Assembly (NCBI GenBank): GCA_016936505.1
Contig: JAFGXS010000085.1
Location: 1-64,000, forward strand
Direction of reading: 5' to 3'
DNA length: 64,000 bases
From: Bacteroidales bacterium
GTDB lineage: Bacteria; Bacteroidota; Bacteroidia; Bacteroidales; F082
The notes under the pieces are model-generated. The model was not told where the DNA came from and did not search any database. It saw nothing but the letters and a program-made list of their open reading frames with translations. Every line of letters begins with the position of its first letter. Positions within the stretch are counted from its first letter, which is position 1. Of this stretch, positions 52,073 through 61,396 are shown one piece after another. A program made the translations under genes and the position numbers.

Positions 52073-53470
52073 TTAATATTTGTTTTTATTCTCACGATGG
52101 TACAGATAGAGAAAACTGAACATAATGAGGAGAATAATGGAAACAATTACAACGAATTTAAAATTCATCAGGTTGGATGCCTGAGTCGAAATAGGATTGT
52201 TGTTTGAACCCGCAATTCCCGATTCAGCTTTTGCGAATTTTTTCTCCGTCAGGGCAAATTGGTCTTTTTTTAGGTTAGTAATTGTTTTGTCAATGTGTTC
52301 CTCGTAGATGTTAAAATAATGGATGAACTCATCGAAGTTTCCAAGACCTGCATAGCATTGAAATATTCTTTTGCAACTCTCATAAAGATATTGATTGACA
52401 TCGATTTTTTTTGATAACTCGTAACTTTCTTTATAATACTGAACAGCTTCAGTGAATTTTTCCTGATCAAGATAAATATCACCAAGATTGTAATATACCA
52501 TAGCAACATTAACCTTGTCTCCTATTTGCTTGTAGGAATGAAGACTCTTATTGACCAATTCAATAGCTTTAGCATGATTTCCAGACCTTGCATACAGTAG
52601 TCCCATATTATTTTGAATTAGAGCAATACCTTTCTTATCATTAATTTCTTGCTTTATTTTTAAAGACTGTTCATATAGGTTTTGAGCTTTTTTAAACTCA
52701 TTCAATTTATCTGAGTAAACAGCAGCCATGTTGTTCAATACTCTTGATTCCTGTTCTTTATCACCAAGTTTTATAAAAATCTTTTTTGCTTTCTCGAAAT
52801 ATCTCAATGCTTTTTCCGGGTTTGCATCATCATCATCATATAAAATACCCAGTCCAATGTAAGATCCTCCGATAATGCTTTGCGAGTGAATTTCTTCTCC
52901 AATATTTCTCATCTGTAAAAACATATTGAGAGCAACCTTAAATTGTTTTTGATGGATCTTAATAATTCCATAATTTTCAAGAATACGTGCAGTTAACTCT
53001 TTATAATTAATTCTTTTTGAATTATTGAGTGCTTTGGTAAGAGATGTTTCAGCATGGTTGTATTCTGCCAATAAAGCATACGATTCACCAATTTTATTCA
53101 AAGATTTAACAATTCCTTTCGGATCATTGATTTGCTGATAGTTTAACAGTGCATCATTAAAATAATTCAAGCTGTTTTTTGCATCACTTAATTTAAGATA
53201 GTTGGCTCCCAATGCATAAAGGGCATTAGCAATAAGTATTGTGTCTTTAGTTGCTTTAGCTTCTGAAATGGCTTTGTTACCATAACTTATGCAATTGAAA
53301 AAAGATGTTGTTCTATAAGCTGCAGACAATTTAATTAGCTGATTAACTTTCTCTTTTCCTTGTTTTTCCGGTAATTCTTTAAGGTATTTGTCAATTGTTG
53401 ACAAATTATTTTGCGGGTACAAAAGGCTAGAAATTAAAACAAAAACAAATAGTAGAATTCCTTTTTTCAT
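52073..53470 (-). CDS. Exported TPR-repeat protein with a C-terminal membrane anchor
   Basis: 465 residues from ATG 53470. A signal peptide (MKKGILLFVFVLISSLLYPQ) leads to about nine TPR-like repeats (about 60-390, with units such as GNYDEALx, YYNLGDIYLDQEKFTEAVQYY), then a membrane helix (about 438-458, FVVIVSIILLIMFSFLYLY) and a short cytosolic tail HRENKNKY. This resembles the sensor half of the phylum's TPR histidine kinases without the kinase, so it may be a truncated or partner-dependent sensor. A consensus -7 box lies just before the start. Confidence 0.75.
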   Translation of the reverse strand: MKKGILLFVFVLISSLLYPQNNLSTIDKYLKELPEKQGKEKVNQLIKLSAAYRTTSFFNCISYGNKAISEAKATKDTILIANALYALGANYLKLSDAKNSLNYFNDALLNYQQINDPKGIVKSLNKIGESYALLAEYNHAETSLTKALNNSKRINYKELTARILENYGIIKIHQKQFKVALNMFLQMRNIGEEIHSQSIIGGSYIGLGILYDDDDANPEKALRYFEKAKKIFIKLGDKEQESRVLNNMAAVYSDKLNEFKKAQNLYEQSLKIKQEINDKKGIALIQNNMGLLYARSGNHAKAIELVNKSLHSYKQIGDKVNVAMVYYNLGDIYLDQEKFTEAVQYYKESYELSKKIDVNQYLYESCKRIFQCYAGLGNFDEFIHYFNIYEEHIDKTITNLKKDQFALTEKKFAKAESGIAGSNNNPISTQASNLMNFKFVVIVSIILLIMFSFLYLYHRENKNKY

Positions 53471-53595
53471 AATCATAAGCAAAGTTAATCTTAATTATTC
53501 TTCATTGCATTAGTATTACAACAATCGTGCAAATTTGTTTAAAAACAGAATTGATTATCAATTGAATTTGCAATTTTTTTCTTTGGAGTTATGTG

Positions 53596-53603
53596 TATAT
53601 TTG
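53596..53603 (+). promoter_or_regulatory. -7 box (TATATTTG) of the yicC operon
   Basis: TATATTTGC ends 18 nt before ATG 53622, exact consensus. Confidence 0.55.
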
Positions 53604-53621
53604 CCTTAAATAAGAAAATAT

Positions 53622-54497
53622 ATGATACAATCAATGACCGGTTATGGTAAACAGGAATTGGTTATTCAAAATGACTCGTTTACTATTGAAATAAAAACAT
53701 TAAATAGTAAACAACTTGATTTGGGTATGCGGCTACCACAAAGCATCAGGAGTTTCGAAATGCAGTTAAGAACACTGGTATCCAAGAGTTTATATCGCGG
53801 AAAGATTGACGTGAGTGTATATTTTACTGAAGGAAAGAAAAATGTTTTACCTAAAGTGAATATGGATGCAGGGTTACATTATTTTAAAGAATTAAATAAG
53901 CTGTTGTCTGTTCTAGGAGAGGAACCAAAAGAAGGAATATTACCTTTAATTGTTAGAATGCCAGAGGTCTTTGATTCTGTTGAAGAAGAATGGACTGATA
54001 AAGATTGGAGAATTTTAGAAAAAGGAATGCAACAAACAATTGATCAGGTTGTCAGTTTTAGGTTACAAGAGGGAAGTATTCTTGAGAATGACTTTAAAAC
54101 ACGTATTAATACAATACTGGAACTTCTTGTTCAGGTTGAAGAATTTGAATCGGAACGTATTGTTAAAATTAAAGATCGGATAAAAAGTACATTAGAACAA
54201 CTAGGTTCCGATATTCAATTTGATACAAATCGTTTGGAGCAGGAATTAATTTATTACATCGAAAAGTTAGATGTGACCGAGGAAAAAGTGCGTTTGAAGA
54301 AACATTGCGATTATTTTTTGGAAATTATTTATACAGAGGAACAGGTAGGAAAAAAGCTTGGATTTGTGTTGCAGGAAATAGGAAGGGAAATAAATACTTT
54401 AGGATCAAAAGCAAATGATGCATCAATGCAAAAACTTGTTGTTTTGATGAAAGATGAGTTGGAAAAGGTGAAGGAACAAATGTTGAATGTATTGTAA
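53622..54497 (+). CDS. yicC: YicC-family endoribonuclease
   Basis: 291 residues. IQSMTGYGKQEL at the N-terminus, VEIKTLNSKQLDL-like KTLNSKQLDLGMRLP, and the C-terminal EQVGKKLGFVLQEIGREINTLGSKANDA with the conserved catalytic-region acidic residues are hallmarks. The family forms hexamers and cleaves RNA. It leads an operon: gmk starts 1 bp after its stop, then an oxidoreductase and folA. Confidence 0.93.
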   Translation: MIQSMTGYGKQELVIQNDSFTIEIKTLNSKQLDLGMRLPQSIRSFEMQLRTLVSKSLYRGKIDVSVYFTEGKKNVLPKVNMDAGLHYFKELNKLLSVLGEEPKEGILPLIVRMPEVFDSVEEEWTDKDWRILEKGMQQTIDQVVSFRLQEGSILENDFKTRINTILELLVQVEEFESERIVKIKDRIKSTLEQLGSDIQFDTNRLEQELIYYIEKLDVTEEKVRLKKHCDYFLEIIYTEEQVGKKLGFVLQEIGREINTLGSKANDASMQKLVVLMKDELEKVKEQMLNVL

Positions 54498-54498
54498 A

Positions 54499-55080
54499 AT
54501 GAATCTGGAAACAAAAAAAGGTAAGTTGGTTATTTTTTCTGCTCCTTCTGGATCAGGAAAAACAACATTGGTTCATTATATTATGAGTCAATTGAAGAAT
54601 GTTGAGTTCTCAGTATCTGCTACCAGCAGACCTCCAAGAGGAAAAGAAGTAAATGGAGTAGATTATTTTTTTATGTCAGTTGACGATTTTAAAAGAAAAA
54701 TTGAAAATCATGAATTTATTGAATGGGAAGAGGTTTATCCAGGACAGCTTTATGGTACACTCCGATCTGAGGTGGAGAAGCTGAGGAATGATGGAAAAAC
54801 AGTTATTTTTGATGTAGATGTGTTGGGAGGTTTGAACATTAAGAAGTTATATTCTTCCGAAGCACTTGCTGTTTTTGTTCGTCCACCCTCAATTGCAGTT
54901 TTAGAAGAGCGATTGCGAAACAGATCAACAGAAAGCGAAGAAAGCATACAAAAAAGACTTGACAGGGCATCTTATGAACTTAGTTTTGAAGACAGGTTCG
55001 ATGTAGTCGTGATTAACGGTGACCTTGAGAAATCTAAAAATGATAGTCTACAGTATGTAACTGATTTTATTGAACATTAA
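54499..55080 (+). CDS. gmk: Guanylate kinase
   Basis: 193 residues from ATG 54499. P-loop SAPSGSGKTTL, GMP-binding SATSRPPRGKEVNGVDYFF, EEVYPGQLYGTL and the lid RNRSTESEESIQKRLDRA. It phosphorylates GMP to GDP. The start lies one base after the yicC stop. Confidence 0.96.
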   Translation: MNLETKKGKLVIFSAPSGSGKTTLVHYIMSQLKNVEFSVSATSRPPRGKEVNGVDYFFMSVDDFKRKIENHEFIEWEEVYPGQLYGTLRSEVEKLRNDGKTVIFDVDVLGGLNIKKLYSSEALAVFVRPPSIAVLEERLRNRSTESEESIQKRLDRASYELSFEDRFDVVVINGDLEKSKNDSLQYVTDFIEH

Positions 55081-55106
55081 GTTTTACTTAGATTTTGTAA
55101 TGAATT

Positions 55107-56108
55107 ATGAAAAAGATTGTTCTCCCTGAATATAATACCAATGTACTTCGAGCTGTATTGAGTTTACGAGTTGAAGAAGCACCGATCCCAAAACCTAAAG
55201 AGAATCAGGTTCTGATTAAAGTTCATGCTGCTCCTTGCAACCCTTCTGATATAGCTTTTTTGACAGGAGGTTATAATGTTGTAAAGAATGTACCGGCTGT
55301 TCCTGGTTTTGAAGGTTCAGGTATAGTAACAGAGGCAGGTGAAGGAGCGGAAGAATATTTTGGTAAGAAGGTAAGTTTTTTTACACAGCAAAACGAGGAT
55401 GGAAGCTGGGCCGAATATGTTTGTACTCATAAATCAGATCTGGTGGTTCTGGATGATAAGATGGATATGGATCAAGCTGCATGTTTTGCCATTAATCCAT
55501 TTACAGCGCGAGGACTTCTGGATATCGCATTATTGCAAAATACTCCAGCTATTATTCAAAATGCAGCAGGAAGCCAGGTTACTCACTTTATTCGTTTGAT
55601 GGCTTCTGAGCTTGATGTTAAAGTGATCGATATTGTTCGCAAGGAAGAAACCGCGAAGAAACTTAAAAAACAGGGAGCTCAACATATTTTGTTGGAGGAT
55701 GATCCGGATTTTGATATGAAGTTGAAGAAGCTGTCTTTAAAACTGGATGCACGACTAGCTTTTGATGCTGTCGCAGGATCATTTGCAGGTCGTTTGATTA
55801 ATGCTATACCTGAGGGCTCAGAACTTGTGGTTTATGGTGGGCTTTCAAACAAGCCGGTTTCTGATGTGAACCCGTTAGGTCTCATTTTTCATGACAAAGT
55901 AATTTCGGGCTTTAACCTGGGAAGTTGGCGTCAGTTACTTGACGATGAATATTTTGAAGAAATTTCAAAAGAACTGCAGGAGCACTTTATTTCAGGAGCT
56001 TATCAAACTACTATTCAGGGGAAAACCAGTTTTGATGAAGTTTCAAAAGGGCTGAGTGCTTATTTGAAAAACATGAGTGAAGGAAAAATGCTTATTTCTC
56101 CTGAATAA
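55107..56108 (+). CDS. Zinc-independent MDR-family oxidoreductase
   Basis: 333 residues. The N-terminal GroES-like domain has VLIKVHAAPCNPSDIAFLTGGY and VPGFEGSGIV; the catalytic zinc ligands of alcohol dehydrogenases are absent. The Rossmann loop reads IIQNAAGSQVTHFIRLMA, a variant of the usual AAxGGVG. The pattern is closest to quinone oxidoreductase or 2-enoyl-CoA reductase (MECR-like) enzymes using NADPH. It lies 26 bp after gmk and 7 bp before folA. Confidence 0.82.
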   Translation: MKKIVLPEYNTNVLRAVLSLRVEEAPIPKPKENQVLIKVHAAPCNPSDIAFLTGGYNVVKNVPAVPGFEGSGIVTEAGEGAEEYFGKKVSFFTQQNEDGSWAEYVCTHKSDLVVLDDKMDMDQAACFAINPFTARGLLDIALLQNTPAIIQNAAGSQVTHFIRLMASELDVKVIDIVRKEETAKKLKKQGAQHILLEDDPDFDMKLKKLSLKLDARLAFDAVAGSFAGRLINAIPEGSELVVYGGLSNKPVSDVNPLGLIFHDKVISGFNLGSWRQLLDDEYFEEISKELQEHFISGAYQTTIQGKTSFDEVSKGLSAYLKNMSEGKMLISPE

Positions 56109-56115
56109 TTAAACT

Positions 56116-56625
56116 ATGCAAAGAAAAATATCGATCATTGTTGCTTTGGCTGAAAACAATGTAATTGGAGGGGAAAACCAATTACTTTGGCATATCTCAA
56201 GAGATCTTAGGCGTTTTAAGGAGTTGACAACCGGCCATGATATTATTATGGGTAGGAAAACCTATTTGTCACTTCCTTTTCGTCCATTACCTAAAAGAAA
56301 GAATATAGTCTTAAGTAGGGGATATTTTTCCGACTCCGAAGGTTGTATTGTGGTTTCATCAATTGATGAAGCCTTGAATGTAATGAATCCTGATAATGAA
56401 AATTTTGTAATTGGCGGGGGAGAAGTCTACAAACAATTTTTACCTCTTGCGGAAAAGCTTTATCTCACACGGGTACATAAACACTTTGAGGGAGACACTT
56501 TTTTTCCTGAAATATCTGAAAAAGAATGGCAACTAGTTGAAGATGAGGTGTTAAATGACGATCCTCAAAACGATTTTACATATTCATTTCAACTCTATGT
56601 CAATAGGTCTTTTTTGTTATTTTAA
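56116..56625 (+). CDS. folA: Dihydrofolate reductase
   Basis: 169 residues. ISIIVALAENNVIGGENQLLWHIS holds the nicotinamide and folate loop, RFKELTTGHDIIMGRKTYLSLP the NADPH loop, and FVIGGGEVYKQFLP the phosphate site; the conserved acidic position after LLWHIS is Arg-Asp (SRDLRRFKEL). It reduces dihydrofolate to tetrahydrofolate. It is the last gene of the yicC operon and its end overlaps the convergent thioredoxin-like gene by 9 bp. Confidence 0.95.
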   Translation: MQRKISIIVALAENNVIGGENQLLWHISRDLRRFKELTTGHDIIMGRKTYLSLPFRPLPKRKNIVLSRGYFSDSEGCIVVSSIDEALNVMNPDNENFVIGGGEVYKQFLPLAEKLYLTRVHKHFEGDTFFPEISEKEWQLVEDEVLNDDPQNDFTYSFQLYVNRSFLLF

Positions 56626-57138
56626 TAACTCCTCGATCTTTTTCTTCATCTCATTAAATTCCTTTGGATCATATAAACGAGTAAGAAATGCTATATGTCC
56701 GGTTTGATCAATCACAACATTTCTGGTTACCCCGGCTTGCTTTAAGGCAAACTTTGCAAAAATGTTAGCTCCGGGATCGAGGGCCATCGGGTAAGTTATG
56801 TGCATTTCTTTTTTAAATGCCTTAACCTTTGCAATTGGTTCATCTCTGTCTACCCCTATAAGAATGAAATTTTTGTTCTTATTGGTTTCCCAGATTTCTT
56901 TCTCAAGATGAGGCATTTCTGAGCGACAAACCGAACACCAACTGGCGGTAAACTGAAGCACCACTACTTTTCCCCGTAGTTCATTTAGGGTAACTGTTTT
57001 TCCGTTAATCAGATTAAGGGTTATGTTAGGAACCTTTTCTCCTACTTTAACAATATATCCACGATCACCATTATTCTGTGCATGAATTGTAATAGTGAAT
57101 AAGACGAGTGAGAGAATAAGAAATGCTATTTTTTGCAT
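56617..57138 (-). CDS. Exported TlpA/ResA-like thioredoxin
   Basis: 173 residues from ATG 57138. A signal peptide (MQKIAFLILSLVLFTITIHAQ) is followed by an AhpC/TSA-type fold: KVGEKVPNITLNLINGKTV, LRGKVVVLQFTASWCSVCRSEMP with the CxxC redox pair, VDRDEPIAKVKAF and GVTRNVVIDQTGHI with the cis-Pro region altered to Thr-Arg. It probably works as a periplasmic thiol-disulfide reductase or peroxidase-like protein. A -7 box lies between this ATG and a longer upstream start, fixing the start. Confidence 0.87.
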   Translation of the reverse strand: MQKIAFLILSLVLFTITIHAQNNGDRGYIVKVGEKVPNITLNLINGKTVTLNELRGKVVVLQFTASWCSVCRSEMPHLEKEIWETNKNKNFILIGVDRDEPIAKVKAFKKEMHITYPMALDPGANIFAKFALKQAGVTRNVVIDQTGHIAFLTRLYDPKEFNEMKKKIEELLK

Positions 57139-57164
57139 GATATTGATTGTATAAATAAAGGTTA

Positions 57165-57172
57165 CAAATATA
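57165..57172 (-). promoter_or_regulatory. -7 box (TATATTTG) of the thioredoxin-like gene
   Basis: TATATTTGT on the minus strand, exact consensus, 26 nt before ATG 57138. Confidence 0.55.
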
Positions 57173-57208
57173 TAAATATCCATATATCAACTTCATGCTT
57201 TCATGAAC

Positions 57209-57242
57209 TAAAAAAGGGTGTTCAATTGAACACCCTTTTTTA
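57209..57242 (-). terminator. Bidirectional intrinsic terminator (perfect 34-bp palindrome)
   Basis: AAAAAGGGTGTTCAA joined directly to its exact complement TTGAACACCCTTTTT; the outer bases extend the pairing by two. With A- and T-runs on either side it can end transcription both ways. It follows the 1284-residue secreted-protein gene (minus strand) by 15 bp. Confidence 0.85.
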
Positions 57243-57257
57243 ATTATGGATCAACCT

Positions 57258-60200
57258 CTATTTTTTGATGAATTTCTTCACTATACTGTGTTTTTGGTCT
57301 TCGACAGTAATAAAATAGATATTGTTGCTCATATTGCTAATGTTAACAGAAATATTAGAAGAGGAAGAGAAAATTTGCTGATAAACAACTCTTCCGGTAA
57401 CATCAATAACTCTGACTTTTACATCACCATTGAAAATACCGTTGGTATTAATTCTGAATATGCCATTGTTCGGGTTAGGATACAAAGTGACTTTATCAGC
57501 AAGTTCAGGTTCATTGATACCTGTTACATCTTCAATGTCTGAAGCACTTAATGGATTCATTGTAAAACCACCATAGTTATACAAAATGATCCCGGTTACG
57601 TTATAGACATTGTTTACAGTAAAGTCTGAACTCTGATTGTAAGAATACAGGAAGTCATCAGCTTTGGCAGAACCCGAACCATCATCAAATGCCACATAAC
57701 CATAAGTTAATGTATTGTCAGTACACATGGCATTTTCAAATTTTGAGTAAACACTTTCCCACATTTCGTTAGCATAGTCTCCTGTTGCTACAACAGCAGG
57801 TCCGGGAAGAGTTACGCCCTGAGCTAAAACATTGAGTTCTGTTAAACTGGTAATTTCTGTCAAACCGTTGTATTCGGTAACAGTACCAATTAACTCAACA
57901 CTATCTCCAATCTGAACAGTAGGATATTGTGAATCATAAACATAAACTCCGTTCCAGGCTCCAATTGAGTCTTGAATATAAAATCCTTTGAAAACAGAGT
58001 TATAAATGTTTAATCCTGTTACAACTCCATGAGTTTTTACAGCCATATCCTTGTATGGTGAATCACCTGAAGCGTCAGTTGTATATTGAATATCATAAAT
58101 CGGAACATTTTGAGCTGTTTCGGCAACAACAGTAACTGTCCAATCCTGTGTACTAGCATCCTGCGCTGTAACTGTATAAGTAACAGGTGCAGAGAAGTTT
58201 TGAGATGATCCAGATAAGGGAGAAATTGTTGCGCCTGCTGAAACCTCAATAGTTGGAGTAAGAGATGTTAAATCGGTTCCATAAGGCATCGTCAAATCAA
58301 CAGTATGGTTAGTAGCGTTAATAGTTGACTCGCCTGATTGATTAGGAATACTGAAACCAGTTATATCCTTTTCACTGCTTGAAGCAGTTGCAACAGAAAC
58401 GCTAACAGTCCAGTCAACTGTATTTAATGTGCTTTCTGATGTTACATGGAATACTATCGGGACTGAAAAGTCAAATAGAGTAGACAAATCAGGGGTGACG
58501 GTGGCTCCAGTAGATACTTGTAAATCAGCATAAAGTTGTGTAACATCTGTTCCATTAAGAACGGTAACGTCAATGGTCTTTGCATTTGCATCAATGCTGG
58601 AAGTTACTGTCACATTTTCTTTACTGCTGTTCTTTAAAGTAATTCCTGTAACTTCCGCTTCGTCACTTCCGGCTGGTGTGGGTGAACCTAAATTATCAAA
58701 ATCATCCTGCGGCCATACTATCCATTCCGAATCAGTTGCGTTAGTTCCGGCAGATACACCCCAGTTTATGGTTCCATACATTACTGAAGATTTTCTTAAC
58801 AAGGTATGATTAACAGTGGCTCCGTCAACACCTGCAACTGACCATCCGGCACTTCCCGGATTATTATTAGGATCACCTATAACATCAACCCAGGCTTGAT
58901 TTTGATTCTCTCCAATAAGTCGAATTAATGCGCGTGCATCATTTCCGTTAAAGCCAACAACGTAGTTACTTGCGTTATAAGCTATCGCATCGTTTGCTTT
59001 GGAAAGAATCTCTGAACCTGCTGAACTATTGGCTAAAACAAACACTTCACCAGCTTTTAAAATATATCCTGACGGGAAATGATAGACATCATCATAGTTG
59101 AATCCTCCTCCATCGTAAGCGCTGGCAATGACATAGTTATCCAGACTTATATCATGGTCGGTAGGGTTATAAATTTCCAGTGCTTTATTATTGCTTGTGC
59201 CTTCAATATATTCTGAGAAATACAAATCAGATGATGCTACAGTAAAACTCCAGTCTGTTCCCTTAACCCCGGCAAAAGTTTTACTGTCGTCAGCAGTTTT
59301 AACTATAGCCGAATCCATCTGAATATAATAGGATTGACCCGGTACTAATGATGGGTTTGGAATAAAGGAAAGCATGTCGCCTTGAATATTAAGGTTTGCA
59401 ACGGGCACATCTTCAACCAATGAACCATCTGATTTAAAGAGGTGGAGTGCACCTGTACCGGCTTTAATATCTGAACCAAAAGAACAACTAATATTGTTTG
59501 CAGCTGGTGGAAAATCAGTCATCCCAAAAGTAGGTACAGAACTTCTGATTGTCATTGGGAAAGTGTCAACAATATATACAGGGCTGACAGAATCTTTAAA
59601 TGTTATATCTGAAGCAGAGTAAATATAAAATTTGAGGGTTTGGTTTCCTGAAACCATTTTAGGATCCAGGTAAAATGCAAAACTGTCCTGATCGGCTGGA
59701 ACCGGTTTATAACCATATTCGGGGTGATCAATATCTTTTGCTGTTAGCATAAAACGATCGCCTTGTGTAAGGTTCTGACCTCCAATAAGAACGCTGTCAA
59801 TAAATTGAGAATTCCACCTGAAAACAGCTGTATCACCAACATAAACTATTTGATCAGCTACAGGCTCAGTGAAAGTAAGCTGTCTGTTGTCTTGTAAGGT
59901 AAATGGACCTTCTTTAGCATTAAAGGAAGTGTCATAAGCATCCATCAGATAAAAATCGTACTGACCCAGCACTGCATCTGCAGGAACGATTAAAGTATAA
60001 GTATTTAATGATGCAGCAATAGGTTTTTGATTGTCTGTTACCGGAATCATCTGACCACCAATAGAAGCAACCAGGTAAAGACTGTCGATATTTGCAGAAG
60101 TCCAGGTAAATGTTACATGCTCGCCAATGGAATAAGTTTGCGGAGCAATGGGTGCAGTCATGGACAGACTACGTGCCGCAGTAGTAGTAATAGTAATCAT

Positions 60201-61112
60201 TGCCGGCGATGCCTGCAGGTTTGATGAAGCATCTTCTGCTGCAAAGTAAATATCATAAGAAGTACTTGCTGTAGCTCCGGTAACTGTATCAGGATAAGCA
60301 ATAGTACTGGTTAGTACATTAATATTTCCTGCTACACCAACAGTAACACTACCATAATTTACACCAGCTTTTACTTCTGCTGAAGTAGGGGCAGTGCTTC
60401 CTGCAGGTACAATAATGTAATAGGTTGTACAGGCTTCATCCAACTTAACTTTTAAAATACCTCTTGTATCTTCAACTTTTTCTGCTTTGGGGTAACCACT
60501 GTCCCATGATGGAGCTTGTGTGTCAGGCCCTGCACTACAGCTATGGTTAGCAGGATCCATGTCAGTATACTCAGAAGGAATAGTAATAGTCCACTCAGAG
60601 GCTGTCCAGGTTGTATTCCCTGCACAAATATTGCTGTTTCTTACTGCTTTTCCGTTTTCATAATACCATGATTCTCCACTTGTTGGACGAACATCGGGCT
60701 GTCCATAGGCATCAATCATTGTTCCTGAGGTTTGGTCCCCTCCAATGTAAAGGTAATAACCATCATCACCATTTCCACTGACCTGACTACTTGTTATATT
60801 AGCGGCAAAACCATATAATGTTGAAAAGTCAGAATATCCTGCAATCACAAAAACACCGCCAGGTTCAATGGTTCCTGTAAGTTGAACACTATAGTAGCTT
60901 CCTCCATTTGCTTGTTTGACCAAATAATAGTTTCCAGCACCTAAATCAACAGCCGAGCTTCCGGAATTGTATAATTGGACGTAACGCCCTTGGTAGGTAA
61001 CAGGATCTGTAACCTGCGAAATAAATACTGTTGACTGGGCAAAAGTATAAAGCCCTATCAACATCATTAAAGCAGTGGTTACAATACGTTTAAAAAGTAG
61101 ATTTTTTTTCAT
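57258..61112 (-). CDS. Very large type IX secreted protein with lamin-tail and Ig-like domains
   Basis: 1284 residues. Signal peptide (MKKNLLFKRIVTTALMMLIGLYTFAQ), lamin-tail-like domain (about 28-165, VFISQVTDPVTYQGRYVQLYN), Ig/adhesion-type beta domains, a Bacterial-Ig-like segment with FTEPVADQIVYVGD, a second lamin-tail-like domain (about 635-790, SEYIEGTSNNKALEIYNP), two similar repeats of about 85 residues (each ending VDWTVSVSV or QDWTVTVVA), an OB-like domain (EYNGLTEITSLTELNV), and a C-terminal type IX sorting domain (LYPNPNNGIFRINTNG to KKFIKK). No catalytic motif was found. It is monocistronic. A cell-surface or extracellular binding role is likely. Confidence 0.85.
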   Translation of the reverse strand: MKKNLLFKRIVTTALMMLIGLYTFAQSTVFISQVTDPVTYQGRYVQLYNSGSSAVDLGAGNYYLVKQANGGSYYSVQLTGTIEPGGVFVIAGYSDFSTLYGFAANITSSQVSGNGDDGYYLYIGGDQTSGTMIDAYGQPDVRPTSGESWYYENGKAVRNSNICAGNTTWTASEWTITIPSEYTDMDPANHSCSAGPDTQAPSWDSGYPKAEKVEDTRGILKVKLDEACTTYYIIVPAGSTAPTSAEVKAGVNYGSVTVGVAGNINVLTSTIAYPDTVTGATASTSYDIYFAAEDASSNLQASPAMITITTTAARSLSMTAPIAPQTYSIGEHVTFTWTSANIDSLYLVASIGGQMIPVTDNQKPIAASLNTYTLIVPADAVLGQYDFYLMDAYDTSFNAKEGPFTLQDNRQLTFTEPVADQIVYVGDTAVFRWNSQFIDSVLIGGQNLTQGDRFMLTAKDIDHPEYGYKPVPADQDSFAFYLDPKMVSGNQTLKFYIYSASDITFKDSVSPVYIVDTFPMTIRSSVPTFGMTDFPPAANNISCSFGSDIKAGTGALHLFKSDGSLVEDVPVANLNIQGDMLSFIPNPSLVPGQSYYIQMDSAIVKTADDSKTFAGVKGTDWSFTVASSDLYFSEYIEGTSNNKALEIYNPTDHDISLDNYVIASAYDGGGFNYDDVYHFPSGYILKAGEVFVLANSSAGSEILSKANDAIAYNASNYVVGFNGNDARALIRLIGENQNQAWVDVIGDPNNNPGSAGWSVAGVDGATVNHTLLRKSSVMYGTINWGVSAGTNATDSEWIVWPQDDFDNLGSPTPAGSDEAEVTGITLKNSSKENVTVTSSIDANAKTIDVTVLNGTDVTQLYADLQVSTGATVTPDLSTLFDFSVPIVFHVTSESTLNTVDWTVSVSVATASSSEKDITGFSIPNQSGESTINATNHTVDLTMPYGTDLTSLTPTIEVSAGATISPLSGSSQNFSAPVTYTVTAQDASTQDWTVTVVAETAQNVPIYDIQYTTDASGDSPYKDMAVKTHGVVTGLNIYNSVFKGFYIQDSIGAWNGVYVYDSQYPTVQIGDSVELIGTVTEYNGLTEITSLTELNVLAQGVTLPGPAVVATGDYANEMWESVYSKFENAMCTDNTLTYGYVAFDDGSGSAKADDFLYSYNQSSDFTVNNVYNVTGIILYNYGGFTMNPLSASDIEDVTGINEPELADKVTLYPNPNNGIFRINTNGIFNGDVKVRVIDVTGRVVYQQIFSSSSNISVNISNMSNNIYFITVEDQKHSIVKKFIKK

Positions 61113-61353
61113 AATCTTTTATTTAATGAACACTATTTAAATTACTTAAATTAAGCGCATTTTTACGCAGTTATAAAATTAGAAAAAAATATAAGAAAGT
61201 GAGTTTAAATTCATGTTATTTTTTGAACAATCTTGTATTTAGTTTGTTAGATGTTTAATTTGTTGGGTTGTTTGAAAAGCGTTCATTCAGAACTTTTACA
61301 ATGTTTAAAAGTCATAAATCAGTTTGACTTCAGATTTAATGTGATTTAATTAT

Positions 61354-61361
61354 TAAATTTG
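61354..61361 (+). promoter_or_regulatory. -7 box (TAAATTTG) of the K+ channel gene
   Basis: TAAATTTGT ends 36 nt before the TTG start at 61397, in a 284-bp gap that otherwise shows no element. Confidence 0.45.
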
Positions 61362-61396
61362 TTAAACTAGATTTTAAATAAATCATTATCTAAAAA

